DNA of 48,267 bases from Capillimicrobium sp035565675 (lineage in GTDB: Bacteria; Actinomycetota; Thermoleophilia; Solirubrobacterales; Solirubrobacteraceae), in assembly GCA_035565675.1 (NCBI GenBank), contig DATMSA010000017.1:1-48267 (forward strand), in the 5' to 3' direction. Positions 34,667 through 41,721 of this stretch are shown piece by piece (the stretch's first letter is position 1; each line of letters starts with the position of its first letter). Below the pieces are notes generated by a model, which made no database searches, was not told the origin of the DNA, and saw only the letters and a list, made by a program, of their open reading frames with translations. Both the position numbers and the translations under genes were made by a program.

Positions 34667-35473
34667 GTGCCCGAGATCCGCGAGCACACCGCAGAGCTGG
34701 ACGACCAGCCCGTCTTCTGGCGCTCGGCGCCCGCGATCGACGGCGGCCCGCCGGTCCTGTACGTGCACGGGGTCCCGACGAACGCGGACCTGTGGACGCC
34801 GTTCCTGGAGCGCACCGGCGGCATCGCGGTCGACCTGCCCGGCTTCGGGCGCTCGGGCAAGCGCGGCGACCTCGAGTACACCGTGCCCGGGTACGCGCGG
34901 TTCCTGGAGCGCTTCCTCGACCTGGTCGAGGTCGACGCGGTGCGGCTCGTGTGCGAGGACTGGGGCGCCGCCGCGCTGGGCTGGGCGCAGGAGCATCCCG
35001 ACCGCGTGACGCGCCTCGTGCTGATCGACGCGGTGCCGCTGATCGCCGGCTACCGCTGGCACCGGATCGCGCGCGTGTGGCGCACGCCCGTCCTCGGGGA
35101 GCTGGCGATGGGCGCGTCGGTGCGGCCGGTGCTGCGGGCGCTGCTCCCGCGCGAGCTCGTGTCGATGGTGGCCGACGCGCTGGACCAGGGCACGCAGCGC
35201 GCGATCCTGCGCCTCTACCGCTGGGCGGACCCCGAGCGGCTGGCGCAGGCGGGCGCGCGGCTGGGCGCGATCGAGGCGCCGGCGCTCGTGGTGTGGGGCG
35301 AGCGCGACCCGTACATCCCGGTCCGCTTCGCGCACGCGTACGCGGCGCTGCTGGGCGGGGAGGTCGAGGTCGACGTGCGGCCCGGCGCCGGCCACTGGCC
35401 GTGGCTGGCCGACCCGGGCGTGATCGACCGGGTCACCGGGTTCCTGGCCGGCGAGCGAGCGGCCGCCGCCTAG
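34667..35473 (+). CDS. Alpha/beta hydrolase, haloalkane dehalogenase/epoxide hydrolase type
   Basis: 268 residues. Nucleophile Asp98 followed by Trp99 in VCEDWGAAALGW, which is the Asp-Trp pair of haloalkane dehalogenases and epoxide hydrolases rather than a serine esterase. Oxyanion region YVHGVPTNADLW has Val36 where classical haloalkane dehalogenases have Asn or Glu for halide binding; acid Asp in VVWGERDPYIP; base His in GAGHWPWLADP. So hydrolysis of a halide or epoxide is possible, but the substrate is not fixed by sequence. GTG start with TATCGT upstream. Confidence 0.75.
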   Translation: MPEIREHTAELDDQPVFWRSAPAIDGGPPVLYVHGVPTNADLWTPFLERTGGIAVDLPGFGRSGKRGDLEYTVPGYARFLERFLDLVEVDAVRLVCEDWGAAALGWAQEHPDRVTRLVLIDAVPLIAGYRWHRIARVWRTPVLGELAMGASVRPVLRALLPRELVSMVADALDQGTQRAILRLYRWADPERLAQAGARLGAIEAPALVVWGERDPYIPVRFAHAYAALLGGEVEVDVRPGAGHWPWLADPGVIDRVTGFLAGERAAAA

Positions 35474-35485
35474 GCGAGAGTCCCC

Positions 35486-35905
35486 CTAGATGAGGGCCGG
35501 GGCGCCGAAGCCGGCCAGCACCGCGCGGTGACGCGGCGGGAGCGTCGCGCGCACGCAGCCGTCGCAGTCCAGGCGCGACCAGGCCCCCAGGCCGGTGACG
35601 CGGAACAGGGCCCGCGCGGCCGGCGACGGCGAGCGCAGGACGAGCTCGCAGTGCTCGGCGCAGCCGCGGCGGGCGGCGTCGACGAGCACGCGCAGGCCGG
35701 CGACGTCGAGCATGGCGAGGCGGGAGAGGTCGAGGACGAGCTCGCTGCCCATGCGCTGGGCGTCGAGCAGGACCCGGGCGAGCGGGAGCGCGGACGCGCC
35801 GTCGAGCTGGCCCTCGAGCCGCAGGCAGACGGCCGAGCCGGCGGGCGGCGCGGGACGGATGCGCAGTCGAGCCGCCACCATCTCCACGGTCCCCGATGAA
35901 CTCAC
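35486..35905 (-). CDS. STAS-domain protein lacking the phosphorylation serine
   Basis: 139 residues resembling anti-sigma-factor antagonists (RsbV/SpoIIAA). STAS core from about residue 12 to 115: VCLRLEGQLDGASALPLARVLL, LVLDLSRLAMLDVAGLRVLVDAA. The usual DSSG/DSTG phospho-switch is D67-V-A-G here, so it cannot be phosphorylated at that serine and may be constitutively active or a different type of partner protein. GTG 35905 has an AGGAGAGG site about 10 nt upstream. No anti-sigma kinase or sigma gene is next to it. Confidence 0.75.
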   Translation of the reverse strand: MSSSGTVEMVAARLRIRPAPPAGSAVCLRLEGQLDGASALPLARVLLDAQRMGSELVLDLSRLAMLDVAGLRVLVDAARRGCAEHCELVLRSPSPAARALFRVTGLGAWSRLDCDGCVRATLPPRHRAVLAGFGAPALI

Positions 35906-36020
35906 CTCGGCAGCACCTCTCCTGTCGTCGCTCCCCGGCTCGCTCCCGCTTGATCGGGAAATCTACAGAGCGAGTCAAGCCCTCCCCGTGACGACGCAGC
36001 TTGCCTGTCGGCGGCCCCGC

Positions 36021-37382
36021 TCAAACGGCCTGACAATTCGGCGGGTCCACCGCGAGCACGGTCCAGCGGCCCGCGCGCGCGGCCACCTCAGCCCGGGACG
36101 GCGCCGGGGACGCCGGGCCGGTGACCCGATCTCTCGCCGTTTGCAGGACGAACGCGGAGCAGCGCTCCGGCGGCGGCGCGGTCGGGGCGCACACCGCGTT
36201 CGGGTGCACGTCGAGCATCGCCGCGAGCGCGCTGTGGAAGGCGAGGTTCACGCACGGCGCGCCCGCCGCCAGCCGGCGCGCCCCGACCGCATCGACGGCG
36301 CGACGCAGGTCGCGCTGGGCCTCCACGCGGTCGGCCACCGCCTCGACGTCGCCGGCGACCCGGTCCACGCGGCCCGCCCCGAACCACGCCGTCGCCGCGA
36401 CCAGCACCGCGACCGCGGCCACCGGCGCCGCCGGACCCCGGGGCGCCGCGCCGCGCACCAGCCACACGAGCCCGATCGCCCCCAGCACGCTCCACAGCGC
36501 CGCCGCCGGCACCTGAAAGCGGTCCAGCCCCGGGTAGCCGGCCAGGTCCATCGCCACGACCGTCAGCGTCCAGGCCGCAGCCACCCCGCCGAGCAGCAGG
36601 ACCTCCCGGTCGCGCGCCCGCCACCCGGCGACGGCCGCGACCGCGACCCCCGCCCACGCGGGCGCGAACGGGACCGCCACGCCGAAGACCGAGCCGGCCG
36701 GCTGCGTGCTCGCGCGCGCCCGGTCGGAGCCCGAGAGCGGGTCGCCCGAGCCGAGCCACTCGCCGCCGACCCACAGCACCGCGACGAGCGCCACCGCGGC
36801 GGCGACCGCCCAGCGCAGGCCCGGCCGCTCGCGCCACACCCACGCGCCGGCGACGGCCAGCAGCGGCCACGCCTCCGGCCGCAGCAGCGCCGCGCCGGTG
36901 AGCGCGGCCAGCAGCCAGCCGTGGCGGTCGTCGAGCGCGGCGAGCACGGCGCCGAGCAGCAGCGCCACCACGACCGGCTCGCTGTAGCCCTCGGCGACGT
37001 AGCGGGGCCAGCCGGCGACGAGGACGAGCAGGACGACCGCGAGCACGCCCGCCGGCCAGCCGGCCCGGCGCGCCGCCAGCACCCAGGCCAGCGCCAGCGC
37101 GCCCAGCGCCGCCGCGCGCTCGACCCCCAGCCACGCCGCCGCGGGCGACCCGCCCAGCAGCGCGACCGGCGTCCCCAGCAGCGGCGGCAGCGGCTTCCAC
37201 GCGCTGAGGCCCGTCGTGTCGAGCGCACCGTCGGCCAGCTCGCGCGCCCACAGCGACCACGACCAGGCGTCGTAGATCAGCGCGAACGGGGCCAGCAGCG
37301 AGAGCGCGGCCAGCAGCGCGCACACGCCGGCGACCGCCCATCCGGCCGCGGCCACGCGGCGACCGGAGGCCACGACTGCCAT
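36021..37382 (-). CDS. Polytopic membrane protein, possible GT-C glycosyltransferase
   Basis: 453 residues with roughly ten hydrophobic segments from about 12 to 345, then a C-terminal extramembrane domain (about 350-453) with Cys pairs (GAPCVNLAFHS, NAVCAPTAP, PERCSAF, PPNCQAV). The first loop has YDAWSWSLWARELADG, and the second half of the membrane part has LLRPEAWPLL; an acidic first loop of this kind is a feature of GT-C mannosyl/arabinosyltransferases. Function not established. ATG 37382 has TAGCAT 7 nt upstream and faces the divergent gene only 12 bp away. Confidence 0.6.
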   Translation of the reverse strand: MAVVASGRRVAAAGWAVAGVCALLAALSLLAPFALIYDAWSWSLWARELADGALDTTGLSAWKPLPPLLGTPVALLGGSPAAAWLGVERAAALGALALAWVLAARRAGWPAGVLAVVLLVLVAGWPRYVAEGYSEPVVVALLLGAVLAALDDRHGWLLAALTGAALLRPEAWPLLAVAGAWVWRERPGLRWAVAAAVALVAVLWVGGEWLGSGDPLSGSDRARASTQPAGSVFGVAVPFAPAWAGVAVAAVAGWRARDREVLLLGGVAAAWTLTVVAMDLAGYPGLDRFQVPAAALWSVLGAIGLVWLVRGAAPRGPAAPVAAVAVLVAATAWFGAGRVDRVAGDVEAVADRVEAQRDLRRAVDAVGARRLAAGAPCVNLAFHSALAAMLDVHPNAVCAPTAPPPERCSAFVLQTARDRVTGPASPAPSRAEVAARAGRWTVLAVDPPNCQAV

Positions 37383-37395
37383 AGGGTCAATGCTA
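37382..37395. promoter_or_regulatory. Face-to-face leaderless promoters with 12 bp between start codons
   Basis: Rightward -10 TAGGGT (37382-37387) is 7 nt before ATG 37395; leftward -10 TAGCAT (37395-37390) is 7 nt before ATG 37382. Each -10 touches the first base of the opposite start codon. GCGACC at 37359-37364 is a weak rightward -35; none is seen leftward. Confidence 0.5.
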
Positions 37396-38945
37396 TGCGC
37401 CGGCCCGAGCTGCCCTGCGTCCTGCTGGCGGCCGCGATCGGCGCCGCCTACCTGGCGTTCGCTCCCGGCGGGGCCGACCTCGTCGCCGCCGCGTTCCGCA
37501 GCGACCTGTTCGCCCGCCACGGCTTCGTCACGGTCAACGAGGCCTGGTACGGCGGCCATCACGTGCCCGCCTACTCGCTGCTGGGCGCGCCGCTCATGAC
37601 CTGGCTGGGGCCGCGGGTGTCGGCGACGATCGCGGTCGTCGTCGCGTCGGGGCTGTTCGCCGCGCTGCTGCAGCGGACCGTGCCGCGCCACCCGACGCTG
37701 CCCGCGGCGGTGTGGTTCGCCGCCGGCGCCGGGGCGATGCTCTTCACCGACCGGATCGCGTTCCTCACCGGGCTGCCGTTCGCGCTCGGGGCGCTGCTGG
37801 CGCTCGCGTACGACCGGCGCGCCCTCACGCTCGCGCTCGCCCTCGTCACGCCGCTCGTGAGCCCGGTCGACGGCGCGTTCCTGGCGCTCGCCGCCGTCGC
37901 CTGGGGGATCGCCGCCCGCCGGCCGCTGGGCGCGGGGATCGCCGTCGCCGCGCTCGCGCCCGTCGCCATCCTCAACGCGATCTTCCCCGAGGGCGGCGAC
38001 TTCCCGCTGCCGGCCACCGTGTACTGGCCCGCCCTCGCCGCGCTGGCGATCGTGTGGTGGGCGGCGTCGGACCCGAAGCTGCGCACCGTCCGCATCGGCG
38101 CCGTCCTGTACGCGGCCGCGCTGACGCTGTGCTTCCTGGTCCCCAACGCCGCGGGCGCGAACGTGACCCGGCTGGCCGCGCTCGCCGCGGGGCCCGTCCT
38201 CGCGCTCGCGATGTGGAACCGCCACCGCGCGCTGCTGGCCGTCCTCGTCCTGCCGATGGCCTACTGGACGCTGCTGCCCGCGGCGACGTCGGTGACCCGC
38301 GCGGCCGGCGACCCGTCGCGCCACGCCCGCTACTACGACGGGCTGCTGGCCGAGCTCGAGCGCATCCAGGACCGCGACGGGCCGGTGCGCGTCGAGATCC
38401 CGTTCACCCAGGACCACTGGGAGGCGCACTACGTCGCCGAGCACGTGCCGATCGCGCGCGGCTGGCTGCGCCAGCTCGACCGCGACGTCAACGGGATCTT
38501 CTACGGCCGCCCGCGCCTGAACCCCGACAACTACACCGCCTGGCTGCGCGACAACGCGATCTCCTACGTGGCCGTGCCCGACGTGCCGCTCGACGGCTCC
38601 GCCGCCACCGAGTCGCGCGTGATCCGGGCCGGGCTGCCGGCGCTGCGCGAGGTGTGGCACGACCGCCACTGGACGCTGTACCGCGTGGACGGCGCCCGCT
38701 CCTTGGGCGTCACGTCCATCGGGCCCGACGGGTTCACCGTCGAGGCGACCCCGGGCCGCCTCACGATCGACACGCGCGTGCGCTTCAGCCCGCACTGGGC
38801 GGTCGTGTCCGGCGACGGCTGCGTCTCCGAGGCGCCCGGCGGGTGGACGCGCGTGACCGCGCGCGCGCCCGGCGAGCTGCGCGTCGGCGTGCGGATCGCG
38901 CCCCTGCGGGCCGCGCTGGGCCGCACCGGCGAACGCTGCGCGTAG
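37395..38945 (+). CDS. Polytopic membrane protein of unknown function
   Basis: 516 residues: an N-terminal membrane segment, a loop NEAWYGGHHVPAYSLLGAP, about nine further hydrophobic segments to about 300, then a soluble domain (about 300-516) rich in beta-strand patterns (VEIPFTQDHWEAHYVAEHVPIARGW near 335, YNGD-like NPDNYTAWLRDNAISYVAVP near 380). The layout resembles the divergent neighbour and multi-span glycosyltransferase-like proteins, with a large outer domain. No catalytic motif is recognised, so I give no function. ATG 37395 is fixed by the TAGGGT box. Confidence 0.6.
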   Translation: MRRPELPCVLLAAAIGAAYLAFAPGGADLVAAAFRSDLFARHGFVTVNEAWYGGHHVPAYSLLGAPLMTWLGPRVSATIAVVVASGLFAALLQRTVPRHPTLPAAVWFAAGAGAMLFTDRIAFLTGLPFALGALLALAYDRRALTLALALVTPLVSPVDGAFLALAAVAWGIAARRPLGAGIAVAALAPVAILNAIFPEGGDFPLPATVYWPALAALAIVWWAASDPKLRTVRIGAVLYAAALTLCFLVPNAAGANVTRLAALAAGPVLALAMWNRHRALLAVLVLPMAYWTLLPAATSVTRAAGDPSRHARYYDGLLAELERIQDRDGPVRVEIPFTQDHWEAHYVAEHVPIARGWLRQLDRDVNGIFYGRPRLNPDNYTAWLRDNAISYVAVPDVPLDGSAATESRVIRAGLPALREVWHDRHWTLYRVDGARSLGVTSIGPDGFTVEATPGRLTIDTRVRFSPHWAVVSGDGCVSEAPGGWTRVTARAPGELRVGVRIAPLRAALGRTGERCA

Positions 38946-39009
38946 CGCGCGAAACGGTGGGGGTGCCCGCACCAAGCCCGGGATCCCACCTGGGTAACAT
39001 CCCGAGACC

Positions 39010-39789
39010 ATGGCAGCGGGTCAGGTGAGGTCACTCATGACACGGGCCACGCCCCACGGTCCGGTCGATCTGCTGCGCCAGTTCCTCCTCTTCGGGATCG
39101 CGTACTACGTCTACCGGCTGACGCGCGGCGCGATCGACGGCAACCCGTCGATCGCGTTCGAGAACGCGCGCACGCTGATCGACGTGGAGCGCACGCTGCA
39201 CATCTTCGTCGAGCCGAGCGTGCAGAGCTGGGCGTCGGGCTGGAGCTTCGTGACCGACGCCGCCGCGTGGATCTACATCAACGCCCAGAGCTCGGTGACG
39301 CTCGGCGCGCTCGCCTGGCTCTACCTGTTCCGCAACGAGTCGTTCTACTTCGTGCGCAACATGTTCGGCGTCGCGTTCGCGCTCGCGCTCGTCGGCTACG
39401 TCGTGTACCCGACCGCGCCGCCGCGGTTCATGCCGGAGTGGGGCTTCGAGGACACCGTCTCGCACTACACCGGCGTGCCGCAGGACAGCGTCGCCGTGAA
39501 CGCGCTCTTCAACCCGTACGCGGCGGTGCCGTCGATGCACGTCGCGTTCGCGCTCATGATCGGCTGGCCGCTCGCCCGGCTCGTGCGCTGGCGGCCGCTG
39601 AAGATCTTCTGGTTCGTCTACCCGTTCATCGTGACGTTCGTGATCGTCGTCACCGCCAACCACTTCATCGCCGACGCGTTCCTGGGCGCCCTCACCGCGG
39701 CCGCGGGTGCCTACGCGGCGGCCTGGATGGCGCGGGCGCGCCCCGAGGCGTGGCGCTTCATGCCACGCGAGGCGCGCGCGACGGCGTAG
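39010..39789 (+). CDS. PAP2-superfamily membrane phosphatase / inositol-phosphoceramide-synthase-like
   Basis: 259 residues with about six membrane spans. The PAP2 motifs of the AUR1/inositol-phosphotransferase branch are visible: YPTAPPRFMP, PSMHVAFALMIGWP (catalytic His) and TANHFIADAFLGAL (second His/Asp). It may dephosphorylate or transfer a phospho head group. It lies immediately upstream of a CDP-alcohol phosphotransferase and ino1, so a role in inositol-lipid metabolism is likely (inference). TAACAT lies 9 nt before ATG 39010; ATG 39037, with GGTGAGG upstream, is an alternative start that removes 9 residues. Confidence 0.8.
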   Translation: MAAGQVRSLMTRATPHGPVDLLRQFLLFGIAYYVYRLTRGAIDGNPSIAFENARTLIDVERTLHIFVEPSVQSWASGWSFVTDAAAWIYINAQSSVTLGALAWLYLFRNESFYFVRNMFGVAFALALVGYVVYPTAPPRFMPEWGFEDTVSHYTGVPQDSVAVNALFNPYAAVPSMHVAFALMIGWPLARLVRWRPLKIFWFVYPFIVTFVIVVTANHFIADAFLGALTAAAGAYAAAWMARARPEAWRFMPREARATA

Positions 39790-39792
39790 CCT
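39787..39792 (+). promoter_or_regulatory. -10 box merged with the PAP2 stop codon
   Basis: TAGCCT contains the TAG stop of the PAP2 gene and is 7 nt before ATG 39800, as at 19485. It would give the phosphotransferase gene its own leaderless transcript within the cluster. Confidence 0.4.
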
Positions 39793-39799
39793 CCGCGCG

Positions 39800-40435
39800 A
39801 TGAACGCTGAACGACAGCCCGTCCGGGAACGGCTCGTCGCGCGCTCCGCCCAGCAGCGCGAGATCGTGCGCACCCGCCTGATCGAGTCGCGCCTGACGCC
39901 GAACGCGATCTCGCTGACCGGCCTGGTGCTGAACGTCGTCGCCGCGGTGCTCGTCCTGGAGCGGATGTACTTCCTGGCCGGGATCGCGTTCATCGTCGGC
40001 TCGGTGTGCGACACGCTCGACGGCCGCTACTCGCGCATGAGCGGGAAGGGCTCGCCGTTCGGCGCGTTCCTCGACTCGACGCTGGACCGCATCGAGGAGG
40101 GCATCGTGCTGGCCGCGGTCTGCGTCGTCTTCGCCGACGACGGCCGCGAGTGGGCGGCGGGCGCCGTCGTGATCGCGGTGCTCGCGTCGCTGATGGTGTC
40201 CTACACGCGCGCGCGGGCCGAGGCGCTCGGCGTGGAGTGCAAGGTCGGCATCGCCACGCGCGCGGTGCGGGTCGTGATCCTGTCGATCGGCCTGGTGTTC
40301 GCCAAGGGCGCTTCGCTAGGGTCGTTCGAGCTCCTCGAGCCGGCTGTGTACGTGCTCGCGGCGCTATCCGTCTTCACCGTGTTCCAGCGGATCTTCCACG
40401 TGCGCGCGGCGCTCAACGCCCCGCCGGCGACGTAA
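39800..40435 (+). CDS. CDP-alcohol phosphatidyltransferase, probable phosphatidylinositol-phosphate synthase
   Basis: 211 residues, six predicted membrane spans. The CDP-alcohol motif is seen as CDTLDGRYSR followed by SPFGAFLDSTLDR (D-x2-D-G-x2-[A/S]-R-x8-G-x3-D-x3-D); Ser replaces the common Ala. It transfers a phosphatidyl group from CDP-diacylglycerol to an alcohol. Directly before ino1, the likely acceptor is inositol 1-phosphate, giving phosphatidylinositol phosphate as in mycobacteria; a phosphatidylglycerophosphate synthase is the alternative. Confidence 0.8.
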   Translation: MNAERQPVRERLVARSAQQREIVRTRLIESRLTPNAISLTGLVLNVVAAVLVLERMYFLAGIAFIVGSVCDTLDGRYSRMSGKGSPFGAFLDSTLDRIEEGIVLAAVCVVFADDGREWAAGAVVIAVLASLMVSYTRARAEALGVECKVGIATRAVRVVILSIGLVFAKGASLGSFELLEPAVYVLAALSVFTVFQRIFHVRAALNAPPAT

Positions 40436-40495
40436 CGTCACCGCGCGCCCGGGGTACTGATCCGCAGCTACGAGATGCCCCAGGAGGGTGTGAAT

Positions 40496-41671
40496 TTGAG
40501 CACGACCACGAACGGCGCGAGTCGCTACCAGACCGGCAAGGTCCGCGTGGCGATCATCGGCGTCGGCAACTGTGCCTCTGCCTTCGTGCAGGGCGTGCAC
40601 TACTACAAGAACGCCGATCCTTCCGAGCGCGTGCCCGGCCTCATGCACGTCGACCTCGGCGGCTACCACATCCGCGACATCGAGTTCACGTGCGCGTTCG
40701 ACATCAACGCCACGAAGGTCGGCAAGGATCTGGGCGAGGCGATCTGGGCCGAGCCGAACAACACGATCAAGTTCTGCGACGACGTCCCCGCCTCGCTGGG
40801 CGCGCCGGTGTACCGCGGCATGACCCACGACGGCCTGGGGCGCTACCTCAAGGAGAAGATCACCAAGGCCGAGGGTCCCACGGACGACATCGTCCAGATC
40901 CTCAAGGACACGCACACGGACATCGTCGTGTCCTACCTGCCGGTCGGCTCCGAGGAGGCGACCAAGTGGTACGTCGAGAAGGTCATCGAGGCCGGCTGCG
41001 GCTTCGTCAACTGCATCCCGACGTTCATCGCCTCGTCGGAGTACTGGAACAACCAGTTCACGAAGGCGGGCCTGCCGATCGTCGGTGACGACATCAAGTC
41101 GCAGGTCGGCGCCACGATCACGCACCGCGCGCTGGCGCGCCTGTTCCACGACCGCGGCGTGAAGATGGTCCACACGTCGCAGCTCAACGTCGGCGGCAAC
41201 ATGGACTTCTACAACATGCTCGAGCGCGATCGGCTCGAGTCCAAGAAGATCTCCAAGACGCAGGCCGTCACGTCGATCATGGGCCACACGCTGCCCGCCG
41301 ACGACGTCTACATCGGGCCGTCGGACTACGTGCCGTGGCTGACGGACCGCAAGTGGGCGCACATCCGCGTCGAGGGCCAGGCCTTCGGCGACGTGCCGCT
41401 CAACGTCGAGATGAAGCTCGAGGTGTGGGACTCCCCCAACTCGGCCGGCATCGTCATCGACGCGGTCCGCTTCTGCAAGCTGGCGCTGAACCACGGGCTG
41501 GCCGGCCAGCTCGACGGGCCCAGCTCGTACCTCATGAAGTCCCCGATGAACCAGCGCCCCGACGACGAGGCGCGTCGCCTGAGCGAGGAGTTCATCGAGC
41601 AGTACAAGGGCCTGCCCGGCACCAAGCCGGTCGGCGAGCCGGCGGTCACGCCGGTCGCGTCCGACTCGTAG
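40496..41671 (+). CDS. ino1: Inositol-3-phosphate synthase
   Basis: Converts glucose 6-phosphate to inositol 3-phosphate with NAD. 391 residues. NAD motif GVGNCASAFVQG, then GDDIKSQVGATITHR, LNVGGNMDFYNM and RLESKKISKTQAVTS, the canonical catalytic blocks with their lysines. The TTG at 40496 is chosen: AGGAGG lies 8 nt before it, while the in-frame GTG 40490 is too close to it and ATG 40475 lacks a site. Unlike most neighbours it has a leader and a strong ribosome site, consistent with high or regulated expression. It supplies inositol for the phosphotransferase just upstream. Confidence 0.93.
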   Translation: MSTTTNGASRYQTGKVRVAIIGVGNCASAFVQGVHYYKNADPSERVPGLMHVDLGGYHIRDIEFTCAFDINATKVGKDLGEAIWAEPNNTIKFCDDVPASLGAPVYRGMTHDGLGRYLKEKITKAEGPTDDIVQILKDTHTDIVVSYLPVGSEEATKWYVEKVIEAGCGFVNCIPTFIASSEYWNNQFTKAGLPIVGDDIKSQVGATITHRALARLFHDRGVKMVHTSQLNVGGNMDFYNMLERDRLESKKISKTQAVTSIMGHTLPADDVYIGPSDYVPWLTDRKWAHIRVEGQAFGDVPLNVEMKLEVWDSPNSAGIVIDAVRFCKLALNHGLAGQLDGPSSYLMKSPMNQRPDDEARRLSEEFIEQYKGLPGTKPVGEPAVTPVASDS

Positions 41672-41707
41672 GCCCCGCACGAGCGCCGGCGCGCGCCACG
41701 GCCCGAC

Positions 41708-41713
41708 TATCCT
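41708..41713 (+). promoter_or_regulatory. -10 box of the glycosyltransferase-PHP gene
   Basis: TATCCT lies 8 nt before GTG 41722 in the 50-bp gap after ino1, so the fusion gene may have its own leaderless transcript. Confidence 0.35.
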
Positions 41714-41721
41714 GGCGGGCC

